Part shown: piece by piece, positions 22,174 to 33,569 of the stretch
Position numbering within the stretch: the stretch's first letter is position 1
Layout of the letters: every line of letters starts with the position of its first letter
Source of the DNA: Lyophyllum atratum
Taxonomy: Eukaryota > Basidiomycota > Agaricomycetes > Agaricales > Lyophyllaceae
Assembly (NCBI GenBank): GCA_014905825.1
Contig: JACGCN010000003.1
Span: 2,046,001 to 2,110,000 of the forward strand
Direction of reading: 5' to 3'
Length of the DNA: 64,000 nucleotides
The notes under the pieces: generated by a model
Seen by the model: the letters and a program-made list of their open reading frames with translations, nothing else
Told to the model about the DNA's origin: nothing
Databases searched by the model: none
Made by a program: the position numbers and the translations under genes

Positions 22174-23991
22174 ATGTCCTCCAAACGCAAATGGGATCAA
22201 CCTGGGCCTACTAGTACGACATCGCCTTCAGAAACTAGCCCTCCTTCTCCTCCTCCTACTAGTACCTCCGAAGCCACCTCCAGAGACAGTAAAACAACCT
22301 CAGATGCGGCCGCAGCGGCCGCTGCCATTGCTGCCAAGATAGCGGCCCAATTTTCATCCGGGGCATTCGCATCCAGCGGGCTTAAGGATGCGCATGAAGG
22401 AGCTTTTACGCGGGATATCGATATTAATGACGTGAGGAATCGTTACATGTTGACGAAGTCTTCAACGCAAGCACAGGTATGTTTATCTTCTCGTCTTCTC
22501 TTCCTTCCTTACTGGCTATGTAAGAGGGTAGATCTAGAAGCTGAACGGTGATGCTACAGATCCATGAAGAAACTGGTGCCTCAGTGAGCACGAAAGGCGT
22601 GTGGTATCCTGACCGTAGTAAAGCGACAGAGAAAGACCCACCTCTGTACCTGCACATTGCCGCCGCCACGGCGGCCATATTACAGGCCGCCATTGATAAG
22701 GTGAATGAGCTTATTGCCATAGACATGGGCTCGCTCGTGGAGGACAAGAATGACCGGCTACGTGAGAAGGTACGCAACTCAAGTTGTACTCTTAAATGGG
22801 GCACTGACTCTGGCTTGTTCATGTAGCGGAAGTGGCCAGAAGTGAAACTTGCTGTTGGCCTCGAGAGTATCCGTAACTTTAACGTGCGTGCAAAAGTCGT
22901 GGGGCCAAGTGTACGTCCTCCCAATTGAGTTCACTTTTTAACGCAAATAACATATATCGGGCGGGATAGGGCTCTTTTGCAAAGTATATTCAACACGAGA
23001 CCGGCGCCCGAGTTCAGATCAAGGGTATCGGATCCGGATTCATCGACCAGGAGACAGGGCGGGAAGCTGACGAGCCGCTATATATTCACATCATGTAGGT
23101 CTTCCTTTCTCTCTTTATTGTCCCGTACTCGGCCCAAACCTGTATTCTTATCCTGATCTTCCGTTCCCCACGTAGGAGCCCCGAGGAAGCTCAAGTTGCG
23201 CGCGCGAAGGTATTGGCGGAAGACCTGCTGCTAGTCGTACGCTCGGAGCATGCGAAGGTGCAGGCAATTGTACACCAGGAACAGATGGAATTGCACCGGG
23301 CCCAAGCTCAATATGCTGCATACAGTGCGATGGCGGTAGGTTCTTCTCATCTCGCTCTACCCAAGTATCTCTATCCTTTACTTTCTCCTCTGTTTGCACC
23401 TTTCACCCTCACTCTCACCCATCACGCTTGTGCCTTTCTCCTTTATTTGCGTCTGACCCCGCGCACATTCACCATGTGCAGGAGAACATAGAAGCCCGGC
23501 ACGGACAGTCAAAACGCGATGTAGGGTAACTGATATACAGAGTCTGACCTATTTCATCCTTCAGCAGGGATATACTCAGCCTCCTCCCCCACCTTCTCAA
23601 GCACCTCCTCCACCTCCACCTGGTGACCAGCCGCCACCGCCACCTGATGCAGGAGCGAACGGATATGATCCAACGCAGCCTCAGGTATCGGCAGTGGGCG
23701 CAGGCGCACCACCACCTGGAACAGACGCTGCAAGCCAAGACGCTTACACCTCCTATTGGTGTGTCAGCATTCAGCTTTTACGATGTCCTTACTAATTGTG
23801 CTTTCAGGGCTGCATATGGCTACGATGTCAACTCGGCGCAGTTTAAGGAGTGGGTAGCGTCGCAGCAACAGCAATATAGCGAGTATTACACTTCACAGGG
23901 ATATGGCGCCGCAGCTGCACCTGGTAATGGAACATCAGCTGCACCCGGATCGGCGCCGGCGCCGCCACCAACTTCCGCTGCAGGAGGGTAG
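22174..23991 (+). CDS. KH-domain splicing factor, KHDC4/BLOM7-like
   Basis: Starts at MSSKRKWDQPG and ends at TAG 23989-23991 after several short introns. After an Ala-rich stretch comes DIDINDVRNRYMLTKSSTQA, the helix before the first KH-like domain. That domain continues with IHEETGASVSTKGVWYPD and PPLYLHIAAAT. The second KH domain has VVGPSG, YIQHETGARVQIKGIGSGF and EPLYIHIMSP, followed by a helix (EAQVARAKVLAEDLLLVVRS). The C-terminus is Pro- and Gln/Tyr-rich (QYSEYYTSQGYG), as in KHDC4, a protein involved in 5' splice-site choice. The order and spacing of the two KH units match that family. It should act in the nucleus. Confidence 0.85.
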
Positions 23992-24269
23992 GTCTCCTCC
24001 AGCCGATCGAGTTTGGGCAGGGGTCGAGGTGTCAGATATCTAAGTTGTCGTACTTTTGGTAACTGAAGAAGTCCAATATATCCATGGGATTATCTAGGTC
24101 GTTCCTGAGATATACCACAAATGGAGTGGCAAGATAGTCTGTCGTTTCGCTTCCTGTCCAGATTCCAGACTCGACTGCAATTACGAACCATCTGCTACGT
24201 TGACGGTTGCTGGCATACGCGAGTGCCATAACCATATTAGGATGTCGAAAAAATCTGAGCAAAACATAA

Positions 24270-24353
24270 GGGCCTAACTGGGAATTGAACCCAGGACCTC
24301 CTCGATTTGAGTTTGCACCCTAACAAGGAATCATACTACTAGACCATCAGGCC
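24270..24353 (-). tRNA. tRNA-Pro (AGG) with a 12-base intron
   Basis: The reverse strand folds as a tRNA. The acceptor stem is GGCCTGA with TTAGGCC plus discriminator C. The D arm contains GGTCTAGTAGTATGA, the anticodon stem is CCTTG with CGAGG, and the loop is TTAGGGT once the intron is removed. The T arm is GGTCCTGGGTTCAATTCCC, which includes the B box. The anticodon is AGG. The intron TGCAAACTCAAA sits one base after the anticodon, the standard place. Its 5' end is only about 33 bases from the start of the satellite array. Confidence 0.9.
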
Positions 24354-24385
24354 ATATGTTTCGGTCATCTACCAGCCAATTCGAG

Positions 24386-27300
24386 GTAGATAATGGTATC
24401 AAGTGTATCGTGCATATGGGTGCAAACCATACGCCACAGTGATTATCACACTGTCCCAAGACTAGTACAAAAAGCGCCAGAAGTTGACGCGCCGTTTCTA
24501 GTCACAGACTCACAGCTTAGGATCCTGCGATCCGCGAAAAAATATAATTCAAGTATCCAAAAAGTTATCCTTGTTAGAGGCCCAGGCCAGGCTCACACCC
24601 AACTGGGTACTGATCAGCAACTCTAACCGTCAGAAACCCATGCTTATGCACTTCCTTGTAAGTTGTTTCGGCGGGGGCAACCAGCTTTTTGCTTTTTGTT
24701 CAGCCCACGGCCCCACGGGGCTGCATTATTTAATTCTTTGGTTCTTCTTGAGCCGAAGTCCGCGGCGGTGGCTGACTGGGAAGGGCATGGATGTATGTGA
24801 TTCCGATCATCAGCTAAAAACCGCAGAACGGGAAACGAGGGTTACTCGGTAGATGGTGGTATCAAGTGTATTGAGCCTATGATGTGCGTTTTGGCAAAGC
24901 ATACGCCGCAGTGATTATTACACTGTTGGAGCTCAATATACCGAGACTAGTACAAGAAGCACCAGAACTTAAGTTCAACGCGCCGTTTCTTAGAATTCTG
25001 GGATTTGTGAAAATACAATCCAACTACAAAAAGTTATCCTTGTTAGAGGCCCAGGCCAGGCTCACACCCAACTGGGTACTGATCAGCAACTCTAACCGTC
25101 AGAAACCCATGCTTATGCACTTCCTTGTAAGTTGTTTCGGCGGGGGCAACTAGGTTCTTGCTTTTTGTTCAGCCCATGGGGCTGCATTATTTAATTCTTT
25201 GGTTCTTTCTGGGCCGAAGGCCGCGGCGGTGGCTGATCGGACAGGCATGGATGATTCCCAAATGATTCCGATCATCAGCTAAAACCCGCAGGACGGGAAA
25301 CAAGGGTTACTCGGTAGATAATGGTACCAAGCGTATTGAGGATATGGTGTGCGTTTTGGCAAAGCATACGCCGCAGTGATTATTACACTGTTGGAGCTCA
25401 ATATACCGAGACTAGTACAAGAAGCGCCAGAAGCTCTAAGTTCAACGCGCCGTTTCTTAAAATTCTGGGATTTGTGAAAAATATGATGGAACTATCCAAA
25501 AAGTTATCCTTGTTAGAGGCCCAGGCCAGGCTCACACCCAACTGGGTACTGATCAGCAACTCTAACCGTCAGAAACCCATGCTTATGCACTTCCTTGTAA
25601 GTTGTTTCGGCGGGGGCAACCAGCTTTTTGCTTTTTGTTCAGCCCACGGGGCTGCATTATTTAATTCTTTGGTTCTTCTTGAGCCGAAGTCCGCGGCGGT
25701 GGCTGACTGGGAAGGGCATGGATGTATGTGATTCCGATCATCAGCTAAAAACCGCAGAACGGGAAACGAGGGTTACTCGGTAGATGGTGGTATCAAGTGT
25801 ATTGAGCCTATGATGTGCGTTTTGGCAAAGCATACGCCGCAGTGATTATTACACTGTTGGAGCTCAATATACCGAGACTAGTACAAGAAGCACCAGAACT
25901 TAAGTTCAACGCGCCGTTTCTTAGAATTCTGGGATTTGTGAAAATACAATCCAACTACAAAAAGTTATCCTTGTTAGAGGCCCAGGCCAGGCTCACACCC
26001 AACTGGGTACTGATCAGCAACTCTAACCGTCAGAAACCCATGCTTATGCACTTCCTTGTAAGTTGTTTCGGCGGGGGCAACTAGGTTCTTGCTTTTTGTT
26101 CAGCCCATGGGGCTGCATTATTTAATTCTTTGGTTCTTTCTGGGCCGAAGGCCGCGGCGGTGGCTGATCGGACAGGCATGGATGATTCCCAAATGATTCC
26201 GATCATCAGCTAAAACCCGCAGGACGGGAAACAAGGGTTACTCGGTAGATAATGGTACCAAGCGTATTGAGGATATGGTGTGCGTTTTGGCAAAGCATAC
26301 GCCGCAGTGATTATTACACTGTTGGAGCTCAATATACCGAGACTAGTACAAGAAGCGCCAGAAGCTCTAAGTTCAACGCGCCGTTTCTTAAAATTCTGGG
26401 ATTTGTGAAAAATATGATGGAACTATCCAAAAAGTTATCCTTGTTAGAGGCCCAGGCCAGGCTCACACCCAACTGGGTACTGATCAGCAACTCTAACCGT
26501 CAGAAACCCATGCTTATGCACTTCCTTGTAAGTTGTTTCGGCGGGGGCAACCAGCTTTTTGCTTTTTGTTCAGCCCACGGGGCTGCATTATTTAATTCTT
26601 TGGTTCTTCTTGAGCCGAAGTCCGCGGCGGTGGCTGACTGGGAAGGGCATGGATGTATGTGATTCCGATCATCAGCTAAAAACCGCAGAACGGGAAACGA
26701 GGGTTACTCGGTAGATGGTGGTATCAAGTGTATTGAGCCTATGATGTGCGTTTTGGCAAAGCATACGCCGCAGTGATTATTACACTGTTGGAGCTCAATA
26801 TACCGAGACTAGTACAAGAAGCACCAGAACTTAAGTTCAACGCGCCGTTTCTTAGAATTCTGGGATTTGTGAAAATACAATCCAACTACAAAAAGTTATC
26901 CTTGTTAGAGGCCCAGGCCAGGCTCACACCCAACTGGGTACTGATCAGCAACTCTAACCGTCAGAAACCCATGCTTATGCACTTCCTTGTAAGTTGTTTC
27001 GGCGGGGGCAACTAGGTTCTTGCTTTTTGTTCAGCCCACGGGCTGCATTATTTAATTCTTTGGTTCTTTCTGGGCCGAAGGCCGCGGCGGTGGCTGATCG
27101 GACAGGCATGGATGATTCCCAAATGATTCCGATCATCAGCTAAAACCCGCAGGACGGGAAACAAGGGTTACTCGGTAGATAATGGTACCAAGCGTATTGA
27201 GGATATGGTGTGCGTTTTGGCAAAGCATACGCCGCAGTGATTATTACACTGTTGGAGCTCAATATACCGAGACTAGTACAAGAAGCGCCAGAAGCTCTAA

Positions 27301-29962
27301 GTTCAACGCGCCGTTTCTTAAAATTCTGGGATTTGTGAAAAATATGATGGAACTATCCAAAAAGTTATCCTTGTTAGAGGCCCAGGCCAGGCTCACACCC
27401 AACTGGGTACTGATCAGCAACTCTAACCGTCAGAAACCCATGCTTATGCACTTCCTTGTAAGTTGTTTCGGCGGGGGCAACCAGCTTTTTGCTTTTTGTT
27501 CAGCCCACGGGGCTGCATTATTTAATTCTTTGGTTCTTCTTGAGCCGAAGTCCGCGGCGGTGGCTGACTGGGAAGGGCATGGATGTATGTGATTCCGATC
27601 ATCAGCTAAAAACCGCAGAACGGGAAACGAGGGTTACTCGGTAGATGGTGGTATCAAGTGTATTGAGCCTATGATGTGCGTTTTGGCAAAGCATACGCCG
27701 CAGTGATTATTACACTGTTGGAGCTCAATATACCGAGACTAGTACAAGAAGCACCAGAACTTAAGTTCAACGCGCCGTTTCTTAGAATTCTGGGATTTGT
27801 GAAAATACAATCCAACTACAAAAAGTTATCCTTGTTAGAGGCCCAGGCCAGGCTCACACCCAACTGGGTACTGATCAGCAACTCTAACCGTCAGAAACCC
27901 ATGCTTATGCACTTCCTTGTAAGTTGTTTCGGCGGGGGCAACTAGGTTCTTGCTTTTTGTTCAGCCCACGGGGCTGCATTATTTAATTCTTTGGTTCTTT
28001 CTGGGCCGAAGGCCGCGGCGGTGGCTGATCGGACAGGCATGGATGATTCCCAAATGATTCCGATCATCAGCTAAAACCCGCAGGACGGGAAACAAGGGTT
28101 ACTCGGTAGATAATGGTACCAAGCGTATTGAGGATATGGTGTGCGTTTTGGCAAAGCATACGCCGCAGTGATTATTACACTGTTGGAGCTCAATATACCG
28201 AGACTAGTACAAGAAGCGCCAGAAGCTCTAAGTTCAACGCGCCGTTTCTTAAAATTCTGGGATTTGTGAAAAATATGATGGAACTATCCAAAAAGTTATC
28301 CTTGTTAGAGGCCCAGGCCAGGCTCACACCCAACTGGGTACTGATCAGCAACTCTAACCGTCAGAAACCCATGCTTATGCACTTCCTTGTAAGTTGTTTC
28401 GGCGGGGGCAACCAGCTTTTTGCTTTTTGTTCAGCCCACGGGGCTGCATTATTTAATTCTTTGGTTCTTCTTGAGCCGAAGTCCGCGGCGGTGGCTGACT
28501 GGGAAGGGCATGGATGTATGTGATTCCGATCATCAGCTAAAAACCGCAGAACGGGAAACGAGGGTTACTCGGTAGATGGTGGTATCAAGTGTATTGAGCC
28601 TATGATGTGCGTTTTGGCAAAGCATACGCCGCAGTGATTATTACACTGTTGGAGCTCAATATACCGAGACTAGTACAAGAAGCACCAGAACTTAAGTTCA
28701 ACGCGCCGTTTCTTAGAATTCTGGGATTTGTGAAAATACAATCCAACTACAAAAAGTTATCCTTGTTAGAGGCCCAGGCCAGGCTCACACCCAACTGGGT
28801 ACTGATCAGCAACTCTAACCGTCAGAAACCCATGCTTATGCACTTCCTTGTAAGTTGTTTCGGCGGGGGCAACTAGGTTCTTGCTTTTTGTTCAGCCCAC
28901 GGGGCTGCATTATTTAATTCTTTGGTTCTTTCTGGGCCGAAGGCCGCGGCGGTGGCTGATCGGACAGGCATGGATGATTCCCAAATGATTCCGATCATCA
29001 GCTAAAACCCGCAGGACGGGAAACAAGGGTTACTCGGTAGATAATGGTACCAAGCGTATTGAGGATATGGTGTGCGTTTTGGCAAAGCATACGCCGCAGT
29101 GATTATTACACTGTTGGAGCTCAATATACCAAGACTACTTAGTACAAGAAGCGCCCGCGCCCGGGTTTCTAGTTCTAGCGTAGAATTCCAGGATTCGTGA
29201 AAAATATACTCTAACTATCCAAAAAGTTATCCTTGTTAGAGGCCCAGGCCAGGCTCACACCCAACTGGGTACTGATCAGCAACTCTAACCGTCAGAAACC
29301 CATGCTTATGCACTTCCTTGTAAGTTGTTTCGGCGGGGGTAACCAGGTTCTTGCTTTTTGTTCAGCCCAGGGGGCTGCATTAATTCTTTGGTTATTCCCG
29401 GGCCGAAGTCCGCGGCGGTGGCTGACTCGGACGGGCATGTATGCCATTTGAAATGGGAGCGGAAAACCGCAGGAAGTTCTACGTACCCGCAAGGTCACAC
29501 AAGGAGGAAGTAAATCGCGACGAGGGTTACTCGGTAGATAATGGTATCAAGTGTATCGAAGATATATCGTGCATTTTGGCAAACCATACGCCACAGTGAT
29601 CATCACACCGTCCGAGCTCAACATACCAAGACTAGTACAAAAAGCGCCAGCGCAGTTTCTAGTCCCAGCTTAGAATTCCAGGACCCGTGCAAAATACAAT
29701 CCAACCATCCAAAAAGTCATCCTTGTTAGAGGCCCAGGCCAGGCTCACACCCAACTGGGTACTGAATCAGCAACTCTAACCGTCAGAAACCCATTGCTTG
29801 TGCACTTTCTTGTAATGTGTTTCGGCGGGCGTAACCAGGTTCTTGCTTTTTGTTCAGCCCACGGGGCTGCGTTATTTAATTTTTTGGTTCGTGGTGGGCC
29901 GGGGTTTGCGGGGGTGGCTGACTCGCGGGTATGGATGTCAAGTAAGAACCGCAGAAGGTTCT
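24386..29962 (+). repeat. Satellite-like array of 931-bp dimeric units
   Basis: Twelve monomers of about 440-490 bases lie head to tail, each carrying TTATCCTTGTTAGAGGCCCA and TTGTTCAGCCCACGGGGCTG. Two monomer types alternate. Type A has CAACCAGCTTTTTGC and GAGCCGAAGTCCGCGG. Type B has CAACTAGGTTCTTGC and GGGCCGAAGGCCGCGG. The A+B pair repeats with a period of 931, 931, 930 and 931 bases (same landmark at 24884, 25815, 26746, 27676 and 28607). Flanking monomers at 24386-24560 and 29130-29962 are clearly more diverged, the last ending in the AGAACC-GCAGAA-GGTTCT hairpin. The monomer is related to the dispersed repeats at 2690-6000. Frames of 136 and 89 codons recur in it but resemble no protein and are probably incidental. 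Confidence 0.9.
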
Positions 29963-30397
29963 ACGAATTCCAATGTCACATAAGGAGGAACAAGTCGCAC
30001 AAATCAACAGAAAGAACCAGAGAGCAGCAAAACCATCAATTAAACAAAAAAAAATACACATAAAGATACACTTCGAGTTATCCCATACCATCTACAGATA
30101 CAGATACACAGCGAGCAACGGAAAGCAAAGCAAAGGGAGGCGAGGGTGGCGCGGGGATAAATAAGTCAGCTGTAAGATAGGTAAGTAGTAGCAGTTACAA
30201 GATGAGGAGGCGGGCGGATACAACCCGAGGCACGCCGGAGGGTCCATGTACAGGTGAGCGGGATTGTACAGTATACAGCATACAATCACAGTTCGTCAGT
30301 CGAGGAAGAAAAGGTCCACAGCAGGGGGGGGGGGGGAAGCAAGAGAGAGACTCCAGGTCCATCAGGCCGAATTTTAAGTCGTCCGTTTTCATCTACT
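29963..30397. other. Intergenic region with simple-sequence runs
   Basis: Follows the satellite array. It includes A-rich sequence near 30045 and a run of about 11 G at 30327-30337. It would be the 3' flank of the minus-strand gene that follows. Nothing else is recognised. Confidence 0.35.
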
Positions 30398-32149
30398 TCA
30401 CTTCCTCCCGAAAAGCGCCAAAATAGGCCTCGACGCCTTCTTCTTGATCGTCCTCCCCTCCTCCCTCTCTTGCACAGGCACACGTATCCTCGGAGCAGGC
30501 GCAGGCGCAGGCTCGAACGACGCCTCCAAAAAGTCCCTCCTCGCCTCCATCTCCACATCGTCCACCTCCGGGGACACCCCGCGCATCGGCAAATGCGCCA
30601 CGATCGTCAGCGGCGCCGGGCGCCTCCGTGCCGGGCCCCTCAGGCGCTGGCTGTGCGAGTGGTTGAAGGCGGCGCGGACGGGTGAGGAGCGCGTGCGGAC
30701 GTGGAGCGGGCGTGTGGGGCGGAAGGCTTGGGTGTACGGCGAGGCGGGGGTGCGGGGCGTGTGTGGTGTGCGCGGTGTGGAGGGGACGCTGAAGGCGTTG
30801 AGATCGAGGAGGAAGAAGTTGGGGGAGGCGCGGAGGTGTGCGTGGTGCGCGCGGGGGCGGGAGGGGATGGTGAGGAGGGGTTCGGGGGTGGGGCGGCGTT
30901 TGGGTTGGTTCTCCTTCTGGGGTGCGGGTTGAGGAGCGGGTGCGGTGGTGAAGGGGACGGCGGGGAGAGGCGCGAAGGGGACGCGGACGAGGGCGGCATC
31001 TTCGTCGGCGGGTTTGATGATGTTGCAGGGGTCGAGCGAGGATGTGGTCGAGGCGGTGGAGGTGGCGCTGTCCCTCCGTCCCAGACCCGCAAGGCTGGCT
31101 AGAGCGAGGGCCCCATCCTCAGCCTCCTCGTCCTTTCCTTCCCTGACCTCTCCGCCAAAGGAGACCCACTTCTCCGGTCCGCGGACCCCGGAGGCAGCAT
31201 GCCCACCAAGGAGGTGCACATACTCCATCTCCTCCTCCCGATCCCACCACACACCTCCCTTGCCGTCCCTGTACACATCACCCACGGCCGAGTCGGCGGG
31301 CTTCGTGCCAGCGGGGGCTGCGGCGCGCGCATGGGCCTCCATGAGCCGCTTGATGTTCGCTTCGGCGCTGCCACCGTCCGCGAACTGCATGAGGGCGATC
31401 TCCGCCGCGAGGGAGGGCGGGAGTTGCGGCCTCACTTTCTGGGGCTTGGCCTTGGTGGACGACGAGGCGGGCTTGGCATAAGCGTACACAGCCTTTTTGC
31501 GCTTCGCGATGGAAGCGGCCAGGATCTGGGGCGATTCGGGCTTGGTGGGGGAGCGGGGCTTGGAGGTGCGGGTGGATTTGGTGGGGGAGGCGGGGAGGGT
31601 CGCGGTGGAACGGTTGCGCGAACGGAGGATGGAGAGGGAGCGGAAGCGTTTGAGGGGGGGAGCACGGGTTGGTGCGGCCGGGATGGGGAAGGTGTCTGGG
31701 TTGACGGGCTTGCCGGAGGAGGATTTCATGAGGAAGGGGGAGGGTGTGCTGGGTGTTTTGGGGAGATGGACGAAGACGGAGGTGTAGCCGAGGTCGGTCA
31801 GGTCGATCGCAAACTCCTTGGTTGCGGGAGAGGGTGTATCGAGGACCAGGAACGAGTGCGTCGGGGTGCGTGGACTCGGGGTACGTGAGATGGATGGACG
31901 GCGGCTAGAGACCGACGAACGGCGGGACAGGGACAGCCGGCGACGAGGAGAGTGCGGGGATCCGGGAGATCCGGGTTGGACGTGAGCAGCCCAGGAGGCG
32001 ATGGCGGTAGAGCGTCTGTGGGGAAGAGTGGGTGTCGCTGGGGGAGGGTGGGAGGGTCGCTTCTTCTGGGGCGGCGGAGGGGGTTTTGACAGAAACGAGT
32101 ACGCCGGGGCCGCGGCGGGGTTGTAATTAAGTATCTGGGCAGAAGACAT
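30398..32149 (-). CDS. Large disordered Pro/Ser-rich protein, unknown function
   Basis: A single uninterrupted frame of 583 codons, unusual in this intron-rich window. The protein is mostly low complexity, rich in Pro, Ser, Ala and Arg, with many SP/TP and RRxS sites (SLSRRSSVSSRRPSISRTPS). The best-ordered parts are FAIDLTDLGYTSVFVHLPKT (about residue 110), LAAEIALMQFADGGSAEANI (about 270) and VYRDGKGGVWWDREEEMEYV (about 310). The C-terminus is basic (GRTIKKKASRPILALFGRK). GC content is much higher than in the neighbours. I do not recognise a family. The many kinase-type sites fit a regulated scaffold, but that is a guess. Confidence 0.75.
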   Translation of the reverse strand: MSSAQILNYNPAAAPAYSFLSKPPPPPQKKRPSHPPPATPTLPHRRSTAIASWAAHVQPGSPGSPHSPRRRLSLSRRSSVSSRRPSISRTPSPRTPTHSFLVLDTPSPATKEFAIDLTDLGYTSVFVHLPKTPSTPSPFLMKSSSGKPVNPDTFPIPAAPTRAPPLKRFRSLSILRSRNRSTATLPASPTKSTRTSKPRSPTKPESPQILAASIAKRKKAVYAYAKPASSSTKAKPQKVRPQLPPSLAAEIALMQFADGGSAEANIKRLMEAHARAAAPAGTKPADSAVGDVYRDGKGGVWWDREEEMEYVHLLGGHAASGVRGPEKWVSFGGEVREGKDEEAEDGALALASLAGLGRRDSATSTASTTSSLDPCNIIKPADEDAALVRVPFAPLPAVPFTTAPAPQPAPQKENQPKRRPTPEPLLTIPSRPRAHHAHLRASPNFFLLDLNAFSVPSTPRTPHTPRTPASPYTQAFRPTRPLHVRTRSSPVRAAFNHSHSQRLRGPARRRPAPLTIVAHLPMRGVSPEVDDVEMEARRDFLEASFEPAPAPAPRIRVPVQEREEGRTIKKKASRPILALFGRK

Positions 32150-32459
32150 GGCAGAAGCCGACTACACTCCATTAGCAGCGAACAATGCAAGTACGACACC
32201 GGGGCTCACCGTAAGACGCGTCAAGGAAAGAGTGGAGGGTGGAGGGAAAGCAGACGTAACAAGTCGAGGCTAGCTCTGAGATGTTGCTGAATCCCTCCCC
32301 CGTTCCTCCAGCTTATAATCCATCCAACGAACAATTGCCCTGCACGGCTGAACAATAGGGTTTCCGAGCCCACTGTTCTCCTCAGGGCCTTAGCCAAATA
32401 TGTCAAAACAACCGTCGGCGCTATTGTCCCTGACAGAACAACACCTTCCTTTTCCGTCC
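32150..32459. other. Upstream region of the disordered-protein gene
   Basis: This 310-base stretch runs from the ATG at 32149 to the start of the relic duplication. No clear element is visible. Confidence 0.35.
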
Positions 32460-33480
32460 ATCATCCTGCTCTTTGCTCTTTGCTCCTCCCGGCTCCGCTA
32501 TTGTGCATAAGCCTCACTTCCCTATACCCTGAGGCCTTATACGGCTCTAGTCGCTCCTCTATTTGTTGCACGTACATTGCAACTGGCACATCTACTTTAT
32601 CCGTCCCTCAATTCTGGACGTGATGGTTCTTGGATGGTTCCGTTGCACCTCGGATACTTCTCATGATTAATGAAAGCTGCTCTATGTCTGCATTCCCCGC
32701 ACAATTGATACATCCAGAAATATCTCAATTCTTCTGCCCAAATCCATGCGCCCGCAACGACGATCTGAAAATTAACTCTACTGCCTCCGCGCATTCGACA
32801 TGGATGATCTTCACTTCCAACAACCTTCTGCAAGGTCTTCCATCCGGCACTTGTTTATTATCTTTTCATCGCCGAGACACGCAGCTGTCTGCAGCGTGTA
32901 AGTAATCGGCAGATCACCCAACAAGACGTATAGTTGCCCGTCGTATTTTACCGGGGTCAAATGCTGTACTCCTGGCCTTCCCGTCAAGTGTCCGATGCCT
33001 GACATGCGTAAACTCAGTGCCTTTTGTTTCGCTCTCCTCAAATACACAACACGCAGCGTCCTTCAGCACTCTAGATTCCGCCGATCCAGCGTATAGGCAG
33101 CAGGCACTCCCACCTGCGAAGCGCTTCTGCGATCAGAACAATAGTACCTACGAAGCCTACAGTCCTCGAATATCCAACATGGAGACCCGCGGCCACTGGA
33201 AATAGGCACCTTACTATGCATACCAGTACAGAAAATTCCCAGCCCATTTCAGCAGAGGCGTTCATTGTTCTTCCGAGTCGGATGCGGATGCTGCCGCTAT
33301 CTATAATCGCTGATGGAAGAGGAAGGGTGGAGCGGTTTCAACTAGGGGGACACTGACAAACAAGTGAATGACCAGCCTCAAGCCTTCACCGACTCTGTCT
33401 ACCAATTCGGGCGCCCTATGATTCTGAATCTCAGGCCGTCGCGAGGTTCGTATAAATGCGATAACGTACAAGCTCCTAGC
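32460..33480. repeat. Relic tandem duplication, first copy
   Basis: It shares long diverged blocks with 33570-34560, in the same order: GCTCCTCCCGGCTCCGC, ACTTTATCCGTC, GTTGCACCTCGGATACTTCT, ATGGATGATC.TCACTTCCAA, CGTATAGTTGCCCGT and TGTCCGATGCCTGACATGC. No protein product is recognised. It is probably an old transposon-like or gene remnant. Confidence 0.65.
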
Positions 33481-33569
33481 TCCATGTTTGGACCAAGTAA
33501 TCTATATCTTAATCGCTAGCGATGGGTGAGTGCGTCCAGGAGCGCGGTATATTCACCATCGGTCCATCG

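Noticed and set aside
24571..28876. Recurrent 136- and 89-codon frames in the array as a tandem gene family
   Set aside because: They are carried along by the 931-base repeat, resemble no protein, and the related dispersed copies do not keep them open.
30444..31888. Long plus-strand frames opposite the 583-codon gene
   Set aside because: Gly/Arg-rich shadows of a GC-rich coding strand. They start and stop without splice logic.
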